Below, in pieces: positions 41,144 to 49,304 of a stretch of 64,000 nucleotides of DNA; positions within the stretch are counted from its first letter, which is position 1, and every line of letters begins with the position of its first letter. Source of the DNA: an uncultured Gemmiger sp. (GTDB lineage: Bacteria > Bacillota > Clostridia > Oscillospirales > Ruminococcaceae); NCBI GenBank assembly GCA_944388135.1, contig CALXHP010000007.1, forward strand, positions 1 to 64,000. The letters run 5' to 3'. The notes below the pieces were generated by a model. It searched no databases and had not been told where the DNA came from. It saw nothing but the letters and a program-made list of their open reading frames with translations. A program made the position numbers and the translations under genes.

Positions 41144-42259
41144 TCAGCCCCAGACTTCCTCGGCGATCTCTTTGACCAGCGCCAGCTTGGCCCACTGCTC
41201 TTCCTCGGTGAGTTTGTTGCCGATCTCACAGGAGGCAAAGCCGCACTGGGGGCTCAGGCAGAGGCGGTCCAGGGGGACATACTTTGCCGCCTCGTGAATC
41301 CGGGCGATGACGGCGGCCTTCTCCTCCAGTCTGGGGCTCTTGGTAGTGATAAGACCCAGCACCACCTTCTTGTCCGGCGACACCTTGCCCAGGCATGCAA
41401 AACCGCCGGAGCGCTCGTCGTCAAATTCCAGATAGAGGGCGTTCACATTTTCCCGCTCAAAGACCTGGCCGGCGATGCGGTCATACCCGCCGCTGCAGGC
41501 CCAGGTGGAATGGAAGTTACCCCGGCAGATGTGGGTGTTGATGATGAGGTCCTCCGGTTTGCCTTCCATGGCCAGGTTGTTGACGAGGAGGAACTCCTCC
41601 TGGAGCTTTTCCAGCCCCGCCTCGTCGGTGCCGAAGAACATCGTGGCCTTGGGGTCCACGAAGCAGCCCCAGGTGCAGTCGTCAAACTGGAGATTCCGGC
41701 AGCCCGCGGCGTACAAATCGGCGATGACCTTCTTGTAGCCTGCCACCAGGTCGGCGATGAGTTCCTCGTCGGTGGGGTAGAACTTGCGGGTATCGGGCAG
41801 GTTCATGGGCATGATGAGCTGTTCCAGGAACTGGGCAGGGGCAGGAATGGTCTGCTTGGCCACGGTGTTTTCATCTTCCAGCGCCTTCACGAACTTGAAA
41901 TGCTCCGCAAAGGGATGCACCCCCACCGACAGTTTGCCGGTGAGATAGGTGTCGTCGATCTTGGCGGCCTCCCCGTGGAAGGGCAGCCCCTCCTGGGTGG
42001 CGCTGTGGCCGATGCCCTCAAACCCCCACATGAAATCCAGATGCCAGGTGGCACGGCGGAACTCGCCGTCGGTGATCACATGGTAGCCCGCCGCCTTCTG
42101 TCTGGCCACCAGCTCGGTGATACACCGGTCCTCCACCTCTTTCAGCTGCCAGGTGGTGATGATGCCCGCCTCATAGTCGGCCCGGGCCTTTTTCAGGATT
42201 TCGGGGCGCAGAAAGCTGCCCACATAGTCATACCGGAAGGGTGTATTTGCCTTTTTCAT
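41144..42259 (-). CDS. Cobalamin-independent methionine synthase-like protein (MetE C-terminal domain only)
   Basis: 371 residues, matching single-domain MetE homologues (YxjG/YxjH type), not the 750-residue two-domain enzyme. The start is FRYDYVGSFLRPEILKKARA, followed by VITDGEFRRATWHLDF. Zinc ligands are visible: NTHICRGNFH (His, Cys) and LSPQCGFAS (Cys). Such proteins transfer a methyl group to homocysteine or a related thiol; the donor is not settled for short forms. ATG 42259 follows AAGGAG. In an organism that also has a B12 riboswitch operon, a B12-free route makes physiological sense. Confidence 0.9.
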   Translation of the reverse strand: MKKANTPFRYDYVGSFLRPEILKKARADYEAGIITTWQLKEVEDRCITELVARQKAAGYHVITDGEFRRATWHLDFMWGFEGIGHSATQEGLPFHGEAAKIDDTYLTGKLSVGVHPFAEHFKFVKALEDENTVAKQTIPAPAQFLEQLIMPMNLPDTRKFYPTDEELIADLVAGYKKVIADLYAAGCRNLQFDDCTWGCFVDPKATMFFGTDEAGLEKLQEEFLLVNNLAMEGKPEDLIINTHICRGNFHSTWACSGGYDRIAGQVFERENVNALYLEFDDERSGGFACLGKVSPDKKVVLGLITTKSPRLEEKAAVIARIHEAAKYVPLDRLCLSPQCGFASCEIGNKLTEEEQWAKLALVKEIAEEVWG

Positions 42260-42344
42260 CTTCCAACTCTCCTTTATATACTGCGGGGACCGCCGGACCG
42301 GATGCCGGCGGTGTTTCTTTCCCTCTTTGTCGGAACTGTTTTCC

Positions 42345-42373
42345 AGTATACCGGCGGGAAGGTTCTGTGTAAA
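42345..42373 (-). promoter_or_regulatory. Promoter of the MetE-like gene
   Basis: On the minus strand, TTTACA (42368-42373), 17 bp, TATACT (42345-42350). The leader is about 80 nt with one GC-rich hairpin and no known riboswitch. Confidence 0.75.
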
Positions 42374-42380
42374 ATACCGA

Positions 42381-42427
42381 AAAGCAGCGGTTTGCCATAG
42401 ATTCAGTCTATGGCAAACCGCTGCTTT
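42381..42427. terminator. 21-bp perfect inverted repeat between lysR and the MetE-like gene
   Basis: The left arm (42381-42401) is fully complementary to the right arm (42407-42427), with a 5-nt loop. It overlaps the stop codon of the LysR gene and ends 8 bp from the MetE-like -35. It is probably the lysR terminator, but it is unusually long. Confidence 0.75.
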
Positions 42428-43343
42428 ATTCGGCGGCCTCCGGGCCGGTGGCATACCGCTTCAGGGCTTCGATATAGCGGGTCCCGAAGGGGCCCGGCCC
42501 CACCTTGCTGTGGGTGATGTAGCCGATCTCCATGTAATCATCCACCGCCAGCGGGACGGCCACAATGTTTTTGCCGTTCAGGTCCTCGTTGATGACGCCG
42601 CTGCAGATGGTATAGCCGTTGAGCCCGATGAGGAGATTGAAGAGGGTGGCCCGGTCGGAAACGAGGATATCCTTTTTGCTCTCCCGGGTGCTGAGGATCT
42701 CCTCCGAGAAGTAGAAGGAATTGTGTTCCCCCTGCTCATAGGACAGCCGGGGATAGGGGGCCAGGTCCTCCAGGGTCACCACCTTTTTTTGGGCCAGGGG
42801 GCTGACGGTACTGACGAACACATGGGGTCTGGCGATGAACAGCCGGTGAAATTTCAGATGGTTTTCCCGCAGGGTCTTGCGCAGCACCGTTTCATTGAAG
42901 GGGTTGAGATAGAGCACCCCCACCTCGCTGCGCAGCTTGGCCACATCCTCGATGAGCTCGTAGGTCTGGGTCTCCCGGATGCGGAAGTCGTATTCCTCCC
43001 CGCCGTACTGTTGCAAAAGGTCCACGAAGGCTTCCACCGCAAAGGAATAATGCTGGGTGGACACACAGAACTGGTGCTTGACCTGGGCGGTGCCCAGGTA
43101 CCGCTCCTCGATGAGGCGGGTCTGTTCCATCACCTGGCGGGCATATCCCAGGAACTCCTCCCCTTCCGCCGAGAGCAGGATGCCCTTGTTGGTGCGCTTG
43201 AAGATGGTGATGCCCAGTTCGCTTTCCAGCTCCCTGACGGCGGCGGTCAGGCTGGGCTGGGCCATATACAGCCGCTTGGCGGCCTCGCTGATGGTGCCGG
43301 CTTCGGCCACCGTCACCACATATTTCAACTGCAAAAGGGTCAT
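42426..43343 (-). CDS. LysR-family transcriptional regulator
   Basis: 305 residues. N-terminal winged helix: LLQLKYVVTVAEAGTISEAA, KRLYMAQPSLTAAVRELESE, LGITIFKRTNKGI. The C-terminal effector domain follows. It is transcribed in the same direction as, and just upstream of, the MetE-like gene, with a hairpin between. A sulfur-amino-acid role (as for MetR/CysL relatives) is possible by position only. SD AGGAGG precedes 43343. Promoter on the minus strand: TTGCAT (43412-43417), 17 bp, TAAGAT (43389-43394). Confidence 0.92.
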   Translation of the reverse strand: MTLLQLKYVVTVAEAGTISEAAKRLYMAQPSLTAAVRELESELGITIFKRTNKGILLSAEGEEFLGYARQVMEQTRLIEERYLGTAQVKHQFCVSTQHYSFAVEAFVDLLQQYGGEEYDFRIRETQTYELIEDVAKLRSEVGVLYLNPFNETVLRKTLRENHLKFHRLFIARPHVFVSTVSPLAQKKVVTLEDLAPYPRLSYEQGEHNSFYFSEEILSTRESKKDILVSDRATLFNLLIGLNGYTICSGVINEDLNGKNIVAVPLAVDDYMEIGYITHSKVGPGPFGTRYIEALKRYATGPEAAE

Positions 43344-43388
43344 GGTTTTTCCTCCTGGGCCGGGCAGGGACTGCCGAAAGATACCGTT

Positions 43389-43417
43389 ATCTTATCACCT
43401 TGCGAGGGCAAATGCAA
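43389..43417 (-). promoter_or_regulatory. Promoter of the lysR gene
   Basis: TTGCAT, 17 bp, TAAGAT on the minus strand. Confidence 0.62.
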
Positions 43418-43448
43418 TTGCCCGCCCCACGGCCCCGCCTTCCGCCTT

Positions 43449-44687
43449 TTATGGCCGGGCGGCTTTCCGGGCGGCCTGCTTTTGCAGGTAGGCGTCCATT
43501 TCGTCGGCCACCTGTTTGGAGTAGCGCACCGCCTTCACCACGGTGCGGGCCCCCAGCACCACATCGCCGCTGGCAAAGATGCCGGGCCGGGTGGTCTGGC
43601 CGTGGGCGTCGGTGGCCAGCAGGCCGTGGTCGGTCATTTCCAGACCGGTGGTGGTGCTGACAATGCGGTTCTGGGCCCCCTGGCTGATGGCCACCACCAC
43701 ACTGCTGGCCGGGAAGAACCGGGGTTCCGACAGGCTTGTGACGTTGCCTGCCTCGTCAAAGGCGGCCTGCTGATAGCGCACCCCCTCGTCGGTGATCTCC
43801 ACCGGGCGGGCGCCGTAGAGGAATTCCACCCCGTCGGCAATGGCGTATTCGATCTCCCGCACGCTGGCAGCCGCCTGGTTGCGGCGGCAGAACACCGTCA
43901 CATGGCGCACCCCCTTGCGCAGCGCCGTGCGGGCCACATCCATGGCGGAATTGCCCGCCCCGATGACCACCAGATCATTGCCCAGGTCGTAGACATCGGG
44001 GTTCACCAGGTAGTCAATGGCAAAATGCACATGGCCCAGGCTCTCGCCGGGGATGCCCATTTTCTTGGGCCGCCATACCCCGGTGCCGATGAAGATGGCC
44101 TCATACCCGTCCCGCTGCAGGTCGTCCACCGTCAGGGACTGCCCGATGGCGGTGTTGGGACGGATCTTGATGCCCAGCCGCACCAGCTGGTCCTTGTACC
44201 GGTCCAGGATCTCTTTGGGCAGGCGGAAGGCCGGGATGCCGTAGCGCAGCACGCCGCCGATTTTCTCCCGGCTTTCAAACAGGGTCACGTCATACCCCCG
44301 CTGGGCCAGCAGCACCGCGATGGTGATGCCCGCCGGGCCGGAGCCGATGATGGCGGCCCGCTGGTTTTTTTTGGGGGCCGTTTCCAGGTCCATCCGGTCC
44401 AGATAAGCATCCGAGATATAGTTCTCGATGCTGGAGATATGCACCGGGGCCCCCTTGATGCCCAGCACGCAGTGGCCTTCGCATTGCTTTTCATGATCGC
44501 AGACCAGCGAACAGACTACCGAGAGCGGATTGTTGCGGAAAAGCATCTCCCCCGCCTGTTCCAGCTCATTTTCCCGGAACAGGCGGATCATATCAGGGAT
44601 GGGGGTGTTGATGGGGCACCCGGTGCGGCACCGGGGATTTTTGCACTGCAGGCAGCGCTTTGCTTCGTTCACCACATGGATCGGCAT
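43449..44687 (-). CDS. GltD-like NAD(P)H:acceptor flavoprotein subunit
   Basis: 412 residues. N-terminal Fe-S helical domain: RCLQCKNPRCRTGCPINTPI and CSLVCDHEKQCEGHC. FAD fold: AAIIGSGPAGITIAVLLAQR. NADPH fold: LVVIGAGNSAMDVARTALRK. C-terminal FAD motif: RPGIFASGDVVLGARTVV. This matches the glutamate synthase small subunit/NfnL/SudA group. No glutamate synthase large subunit is adjacent, so the electron acceptor is unknown. Third gene of an operon after the PPC and aldo-keto reductase genes (15 and 21 bp gaps). AAGGAGG precedes ATG 44687. Confidence 0.9.
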   Translation of the reverse strand: MPIHVVNEAKRCLQCKNPRCRTGCPINTPIPDMIRLFRENELEQAGEMLFRNNPLSVVCSLVCDHEKQCEGHCVLGIKGAPVHISSIENYISDAYLDRMDLETAPKKNQRAAIIGSGPAGITIAVLLAQRGYDVTLFESREKIGGVLRYGIPAFRLPKEILDRYKDQLVRLGIKIRPNTAIGQSLTVDDLQRDGYEAIFIGTGVWRPKKMGIPGESLGHVHFAIDYLVNPDVYDLGNDLVVIGAGNSAMDVARTALRKGVRHVTVFCRRNQAAASVREIEYAIADGVEFLYGARPVEITDEGVRYQQAAFDEAGNVTSLSEPRFFPASSVVVAISQGAQNRIVSTTTGLEMTDHGLLATDAHGQTTRPGIFASGDVVLGARTVVKAVRYSKQVADEMDAYLQKQAARKAARP

Positions 44688-44702
44688 GGTATTCCCTCCT
44701 TC

Positions 44703-45131
44703 TCAGCCTTCAAACTGCATACGGTCGATGGCAGTCTTGGGGTCATAGGCCCGCTGCACCTGCCCCGGGCAGACCGTAAGCACGAATTCCGCGTTCAGGC
44801 CCACCATGGCCCGCTCCAGGTGGCCGCCGCTGCAGAACTTTTCCACCGGGTTCGCCAGTACCATGTGCAGGTGGAGCCAGGGGCCGCCCTCCTTCTGGGT
44901 TACGGTGCCGGTACAGGCGGCGATCTCCATATCCCCCCGGTAGTTGATCGCCTTTTTTTCCAGGGTGCGGCGGTACCGCACCGTCAGGGTGGCGTCATCG
45001 ATGGTGCCGGTGCCCTGGACCGTGGCCAGCAGGATGTTTTCCCGGCGGCAGACCGCCAGCAGACCGGCCAGCACTTCCTCCCCTTTGTCCAGCCGCACAA
45101 AACAGGTATTTTCAAATCGGCGGTATTCCAC
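44703..45131 (-). CDS. PPC/DUF296 domain protein
   Basis: 142 residues. GTG start 45131 after AGGAGGAG. Family marks: FVRLDKGEEVLAGLLAVCRR, NILLATVQGTGTIDDATL and the metal-type HLHMVLANP followed by CSGGHL. In bacteria this domain is a stand-alone trimer of unknown function; in plants it is linked to AT-hook DNA-binding proteins. Second gene of the aldo-keto reductase operon. Confidence 0.88.
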   Translation of the reverse strand: MEYRRFENTCFVRLDKGEEVLAGLLAVCRRENILLATVQGTGTIDDATLTVRYRRTLEKKAINYRGDMEIAACTGTVTQKEGGPWLHLHMVLANPVEKFCSGGHLERAMVGLNAEFVLTVCPGQVQRAYDPKTAIDRMQFEG

Positions 45132-45152
45132 GGCCGTCTCCTCCTTTCCGGC

Positions 45153-46007
45153 TCACACGATGTCCAGCGGCGTTTTGTACGCCGGTGCGGGGAAGGCCCG
45201 GTCCAGCGCCTGCCGTTCCTCTTCCGTCAGGCGGATCCGGGCCGCGGCGGCATTCTGCCGTGTATGGGCGGCGTTGCCGCTGCGGGGAATGGGGATCACC
45301 CCGGGCTGGTCCAGCAAAAAGGCCAGCAGGATCTGGGCCGGGGTTGCCCCGTGGTTCCGGGCGGCCTGCTGCACCGCGGGGGCAGCCATCAGCCCCCGCC
45401 GCAGCCGCCCGGCCTGGGCCAGCGGACAGTAGGCCATCACCGGCATCTCATGGCGGCGGAGCAGCGGCAGCAGATCATGCTCGATGCCCCGGCTGCCCAG
45501 ATGGTAGAGCACCTGGTCGGTGGCACAGGCGGTGCCCCCCGGCACCCGGAACAGCTCCTCCATATCGGCGGTGTCCAGGTTGGAAACGCCCCAGGCGCGG
45601 ATCTTGCCCTGGGCCTTCAGCTCCTCCATGCAGGCCACCGTCTCGGCCAGCGGCACCCGGCCCCGCCAGTGCAGCAGGTACAGGTCCAGATAATCGGTGT
45701 TCATCCGGCGCAGGCTGTTTTCACAGCTGGTAAAGATGTCTCTGCGCCCGGCATGGAAGGGATAGACCTTGCTGACCAGGAACAGTTTTGCCCGGTCATA
45801 TCCCCGGATGGACTGGCCCACCAGCGTCTCGGCAGCGCCTTCGCCGTACATTTCGGCGGTGTCCAGCAGGTTCATCCCCGCCTCCATACCGGCCTGCAGC
45901 GCCTCGGTCTCCGCTTTGCGGGTGGCGGGGTTCTCCCCCAGATACCAGGTTCCCTGGCCTACGGCTCCCACCGGGGAGCCATCCGCCGTGATAAAATTCT
46001 TGCTCAC
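45153..46007 (-). CDS. Aldo/keto reductase
   Basis: 284 residues. Tetrad residues are recognisable: Asp in LLDTAEMYGEGAAE (with the Tyr), Lys in FLVSKVYPFHA and His in LYLLHWRGRVP. The NADPH-binding end reads VIPIPRSGNAAHTRQNA. Substrate unknown. GTG 46007 follows AAAGGACGAGG. First gene of the operon. Its strong promoter is TTGTCA (46063-46068), 17 bp, TACAAT (46040-46045) on the minus strand, divergent from garR. Confidence 0.92.
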   Translation of the reverse strand: MSKNFITADGSPVGAVGQGTWYLGENPATRKAETEALQAGMEAGMNLLDTAEMYGEGAAETLVGQSIRGYDRAKLFLVSKVYPFHAGRRDIFTSCENSLRRMNTDYLDLYLLHWRGRVPLAETVACMEELKAQGKIRAWGVSNLDTADMEELFRVPGGTACATDQVLYHLGSRGIEHDLLPLLRRHEMPVMAYCPLAQAGRLRRGLMAAPAVQQAARNHGATPAQILLAFLLDQPGVIPIPRSGNAAHTRQNAAAARIRLTEEERQALDRAFPAPAYKTPLDIV

Positions 46008-46039
46008 GATGCCTCGTCCTTTCCGGGATTTTTGTTACC

Positions 46040-46068
46040 ATTGTAGCCGGGCGGCCCGCAGCTGACAA
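46040..46068 (-). promoter_or_regulatory. Promoter of the aldo-keto reductase operon
   Basis: TTGTCA, exactly 17 bp, TACAAT on the minus strand. Confidence 0.82.
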
Positions 46069-46118
46069 GCATCGTTATTTCTTTCACTGCAATTTTTTGC
46101 AACGAAAAACGCATCAAA

Positions 46119-46146
46119 TGAAATCACTCGTTTCGTAACATGAAAT
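46119..46146 (+). promoter_or_regulatory. Candidate operator array upstream of the first garR
   Basis: TGAAAT (46119), GTTTCG (46130) and TGAAAT (46141) are spaced exactly 11 bp apart. The first pair forms TGAAAT-N5-GTTTCG, which recurs at 54091-54107 upstream of the GntP permease. A TTTCAC half site lies at 46082-46087. Confidence 0.6.
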
Positions 46147-46195
46147 TCTATCCGTCATGAAAAAAACCGCACCTCCTTTTTGTAGAACCTGCTTC

Positions 46196-46224
46196 TTGCT
46201 GGGGCAGGCGGTCTTTTGTATACT
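46196..46224 (+). promoter_or_regulatory. Promoter of the first garR
   Basis: TTGCTG (46196-46201), 17 bp, TATACT (46219-46224). The operator array lies 50-75 bp upstream of the -35. Confidence 0.75.
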
Positions 46225-46287
46225 GTGGGCAATGAACGGCACAGGACCGTTCCCCGCAATGTGACACAATACAGGAGGTATTTCCCT

Positions 46288-47172
46288 ATGAAAATCGGTT
46301 TGATCGGACTGGGCATCATGGGCAAGCCCATGGCCAAGAATTTGCTCAAAGCAGGCTACACCGACCTGCTGGTCAGCGACCTGAACCAGGCCGCCGTGGA
46401 CGAGGTAGTGGCCGCCGGCGCCAAGGCTGCCACCAACACCGAGATCGGCGACAGCTGCGATGTGGTGCTGACCATGCTGCCCAACTCTCCCCAGGTCAAG
46501 TCCGTCATGCTGGGGGAGGACGGCGTGGCCGCCCATATGCGCCCCGGTACCACCTTCATCGATATGAGCTCCATCAACCCGGTGGCCTCCAAGGAGATTG
46601 CCGCCGTGCTGGCCGAGAAGAACATCGAGATGCTGGACGCCCCCGTTTCCGGCGGTGAGCCCAAGGCCATCGACGGCACCCTTTCCTTCATGGTAGGCGG
46701 CAAGCAGGAGGTCTTTGACAAGTACAAGGATCTGCTGGGCACCATGGGTGCCAGCGTGGTGCGCTGCGGCGACGTAGGCGCCGGCAACACCACCAAGCTG
46801 GCCAACCAGATCATCGTGGCCTGCAACATCCAGGCCCTGGCCGAGGCCCTGACCCTGGCCCAGAAGGCCGGTGTGGACCCCCAGCTGGTCTTTGAGGCTA
46901 TCCAGGGCGGTCTGGCCGGTTCCACCGTCATGAACGCCAAGGCCCCCATGATGATCGCCGGGGATCCCAAGCCGGGCTTCAAGATCGATCTGCACATCAA
47001 GGATCTGAACAATGCCCTGGACTGCGCCCACAGCGTGGGTGCACCGGTTCCCATGACCGCCGAAGTGCAGGAGATCCTGCAGTGGCTGCACAACCACGGC
47101 GAAGGCCAGAACGACCACAGCTGCATCGCCCGCTACTACGAGCAGCTCACCGGCATCCAGATCGGCCGCTGA
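46288..47172 (+). CDS. garR: Tartronate semialdehyde reductase (2-hydroxy-3-oxopropionate reductase), copy 1
   Basis: 294 residues. NAD(P) site GLIGLGIMGKPMAKNLL, substrate motif DAPVSGGEPKA and catalytic Lys170 in GAGNTTKLANQ. It reduces tartronate semialdehyde to glycerate, the third step after aldol cleavage in D-glucarate/galactarate breakdown. A near-identical second copy lies 5.7 kb away in opposite orientation; only the first 50 residues differ much. AGGAGG precedes ATG 46288. Monocistronic, directly upstream of the regulator gene. Confidence 0.93.
   Translation: MKIGLIGLGIMGKPMAKNLLKAGYTDLLVSDLNQAAVDEVVAAGAKAATNTEIGDSCDVVLTMLPNSPQVKSVMLGEDGVAAHMRPGTTFIDMSSINPVASKEIAAVLAEKNIEMLDAPVSGGEPKAIDGTLSFMVGGKQEVFDKYKDLLGTMGASVVRCGDVGAGNTTKLANQIIVACNIQALAEALTLAQKAGVDPQLVFEAIQGGLAGSTVMNAKAPMMIAGDPKPGFKIDLHIKDLNNALDCAHSVGAPVPMTAEVQEILQWLHNHGEGQNDHSCIARYYEQLTGIQIGR
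46441..47172 (+). repeat. Arm 1 of a ~730-bp inverted repeat (garR coding sequence)
   Basis: Nearly identical in bases to the complement of 52877-53608, apart from a short divergent patch (KYKDLL here, RFKPLL there) and a few single differences. The homology stops abruptly upstream, where the two N-termini diverge. Confidence 0.88.
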
Positions 47173-47210
47173 TCCTTGTCACTCTCTGCAAAATGCATTC
47201 TCCTTACAGA

Positions 47211-47239
47211 AAAAAGCCGGGCACCCGCCCGGCTTTTTT
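47211..47239 (+). terminator. Terminator of garR copy 1
   Basis: AAAAAGCCGGGC pairs with GCCCGGCTTTTT across a 4-nt loop, with T6 in all. Confidence 0.92.
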
Positions 47240-47253
47240 CTCGGCCGGGGCAC

Positions 47254-47283
47254 TTGACAGTCCCCGTTGCCTTTGCGTACACT
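47254..47283 (+). promoter_or_regulatory. Promoter of the PrpR-like regulator
   Basis: TTGACA (47254-47259), 18 bp, TACACT (47278-47283). Confidence 0.75.
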
Positions 47284-47320
47284 GAGTATAGCCAACGCTG
47301 ATCCGGAAAGGAGCTGCCTT

Positions 47321-49222
47321 ATGGCAAAAGTTGCTGTTCTGGTCCCCTTCCGCGAGCTGTGCGAGATCGCACGGCCGCTGATGGACCAATACCCCCACAT
47401 CCAGACCATGTGTGTGGAATATGCCTCCACCGATACGGTGGGGGAACGAGCCCGTGCCCTGGAGCAGCAGGGCTGTGAGCTGATCATCTCCCGGGGATTG
47501 CACGCCCAGATCATCCGTCCCCTGATCCATATTCCTGTGGTGGAGCTGCGGCTCACCGCCCAGGAACTGGGCACGGTGCTGCTGGAGCTGAAACGGGAAC
47601 TGGGCGAGGAGCGGCCCCGGCTGGGGATCATCGGTTTTGCCAACATGTTCTGCGATACCGGCTCTTTTGAGGCGCTGTTCGGCATCGAACTGCGGCGGTA
47701 TATGGTGGAGCACTCCAACCAGCTGGCCCCCTATACCGAGCAGGCCGTGCGGGACGGCTGCCGGGGCGTGGTGGGCGGCGAGATCGTCTGTGAGGCGGCC
47801 CGCCGCATCGGGCTGCACTACCGCTTTACCCCCGCCGGGGAGGAGAGCGTCCGTACCGCTTTGGAGACAGCCTCCCTCATCTGCCACGCCATCGACCGGG
47901 AGAAGCGCAACTCTGCCGAGATGGACGCCATGCTGAACTACACCTTCAGCGGCATATTGCAGGTGGACCGGGAAGGTGTGGTGCGCCGGATCAACCGGGC
48001 CGGGTACGATATGCTGGGAAAAGCCCCCAGTGAACTGCTGGGCCATTCCATCACCCAGCTGCTGCCCAACCTGAACGAGCGGGTCCTGCAGGACACCTTG
48101 TACCAGGGCAAGGAAGCCTATGCCTTTTTGCTGGACATCAACCACAAGGCGGTGATCGTGAACATTGCCCCTGTGCTGGTGGACGATGGCATCGAGGGGG
48201 CGGTGCTCACCTTCCAGGAGGGCAGCCGCATCGCCGAGATGGACACCGAGCTGCGCCGGGAGCTGTACCAGCGGGGCTTCATTGCCAAATACAACTTCCA
48301 GAATCTGGTGTGCGAAAGCCCCGAGACCCGGCGCACCCTGGAACTGGCCAGGCGCATTGCCAAATATCCGGCGCCGGTGCTGCTCACCGGGGAAAGCGGC
48401 ACGGGGAAATCCATCCTGGCCCAGTGCATCCACAACGAAAGCCTGATGCGGAAAAACGCCTTTATTCCGCTGGATTGCAGCGCCTGGATGCCCGAGACAC
48501 TGGACAATATGCTGTTCGGCAACTATTCCACCCGGCAGGACACCGGCGACAGCATGGTGGAACTGGCCCAGAACGGCACCCTCTACTTGAACCATGTGGA
48601 GGCCCTGCCCGCCGAGACCCAGTACAAACTGCTCAACGCCATTCAGGGGCGATTCATGCACAACGGCTCCCACCGTCCCACCAGCATCAATGTGCGGGTC
48701 ATTGCCTCCAGCGATGTGAACCTGATCTCCCGGGTGGAAAAGGGGGAATTCCGCAGCGACCTCTACTACGCCCTAAGCGTGCTCAGCGTGGAATTGCTGC
48801 CCCTGCGCCGCCGCCGGGAGGATATTCTGGGCTGGGTGAACCGCCGCCTGGATGAATGGCAGGAAAAGTACAAGCGGTATGTCCACCTGACCCAGGGGGC
48901 CCGGCAGTTCCTGAACGACTACGACTGGCCGGGCAACCTGAACCAGATCGACAATGTGTGCGAGCGCATCGTGCTGCTGACCGAAAAGCGGAACATCGAC
49001 GAGGTGTTTGTCCGCCGTCAGCTGGAACAGGTGACCCCCAAACTGATGCCCGGCTCCGAGCGGGTGGTGCTGTACAAGGACCAGAAAGCGGTGGAGATCA
49101 CCGAATTGCTGCGCAAGTATGGCGGCAACCGGGAAAAGGTGGCCGCCGAGCTGGGGGTCAGCAAGACCACCCTGTGGCGATACATCAAAAAATTCGGCAT
49201 CGGGGAGGATTACTCCTACTGA
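47321..49222 (+). CDS. PrpR-like regulator with degenerate sigma-54 activator domain
   Basis: 633 residues. The N-terminal PrpR-type receptor domain is about 1-190 (CELIISRGLHAQIIRPL; IPVVELRLTAQELGTVLLEL), a PAS domain about 200-300 (FSGILQVDREGVVRRINRAG), an AAA+ domain about 325-550 and a Fis-type HTH at the C-terminus (VAAELGVSKTTLWRYIKKFG). Walker A is intact (TGESGTGKS, 356-364). The sigma-54 contact loop GAFTGA is missing (LFGNYSTRQDTGDS instead). The Walker B acidic pair is Asn424-His425 (LYLNHVE). The usual LYYRL arginine is Ala. It therefore probably regulates sigma-A promoters, as TyrR does. Its position suggests control of the sugar-acid genes. Confidence 0.88.
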   Translation: MAKVAVLVPFRELCEIARPLMDQYPHIQTMCVEYASTDTVGERARALEQQGCELIISRGLHAQIIRPLIHIPVVELRLTAQELGTVLLELKRELGEERPRLGIIGFANMFCDTGSFEALFGIELRRYMVEHSNQLAPYTEQAVRDGCRGVVGGEIVCEAARRIGLHYRFTPAGEESVRTALETASLICHAIDREKRNSAEMDAMLNYTFSGILQVDREGVVRRINRAGYDMLGKAPSELLGHSITQLLPNLNERVLQDTLYQGKEAYAFLLDINHKAVIVNIAPVLVDDGIEGAVLTFQEGSRIAEMDTELRRELYQRGFIAKYNFQNLVCESPETRRTLELARRIAKYPAPVLLTGESGTGKSILAQCIHNESLMRKNAFIPLDCSAWMPETLDNMLFGNYSTRQDTGDSMVELAQNGTLYLNHVEALPAETQYKLLNAIQGRFMHNGSHRPTSINVRVIASSDVNLISRVEKGEFRSDLYYALSVLSVELLPLRRRREDILGWVNRRLDEWQEKYKRYVHLTQGARQFLNDYDWPGNLNQIDNVCERIVLLTEKRNIDEVFVRRQLEQVTPKLMPGSERVVLYKDQKAVEITELLRKYGGNREKVAAELGVSKTTLWRYIKKFGIGEDYSY

Positions 49223-49240
49223 CCCGCCCCGAAGCAAGAC

Positions 49241-49274
49241 AAGAACCCCCTGTCCGTACGGACGGGGGGTTCTT
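49241..49274. terminator. Terminator between the regulator and glycerate kinase
   Basis: AAGAACCCCC-t-GTCCGT pairs with ACGGAC-g-GGGGGTTCTT. It is shared by the convergent stops at 49222 and 49305. Confidence 0.82.
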
Positions 49275-49304
49275 GCTATGGGAAGGGATTTATGGGGTTG
49301 GCTG

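Noticed and set aside
42381..42427. LysR operator
   Set aside because: A 21-bp perfect hairpin overlapping the lysR stop fits a terminator better than a T-N11-A LysR box.
47321..49222. Sigma-54-dependent activator
   Set aside because: First suggested by domain order, but the GAFTGA loop and Walker B acidic residues are missing and nearby promoters are sigma-A type.
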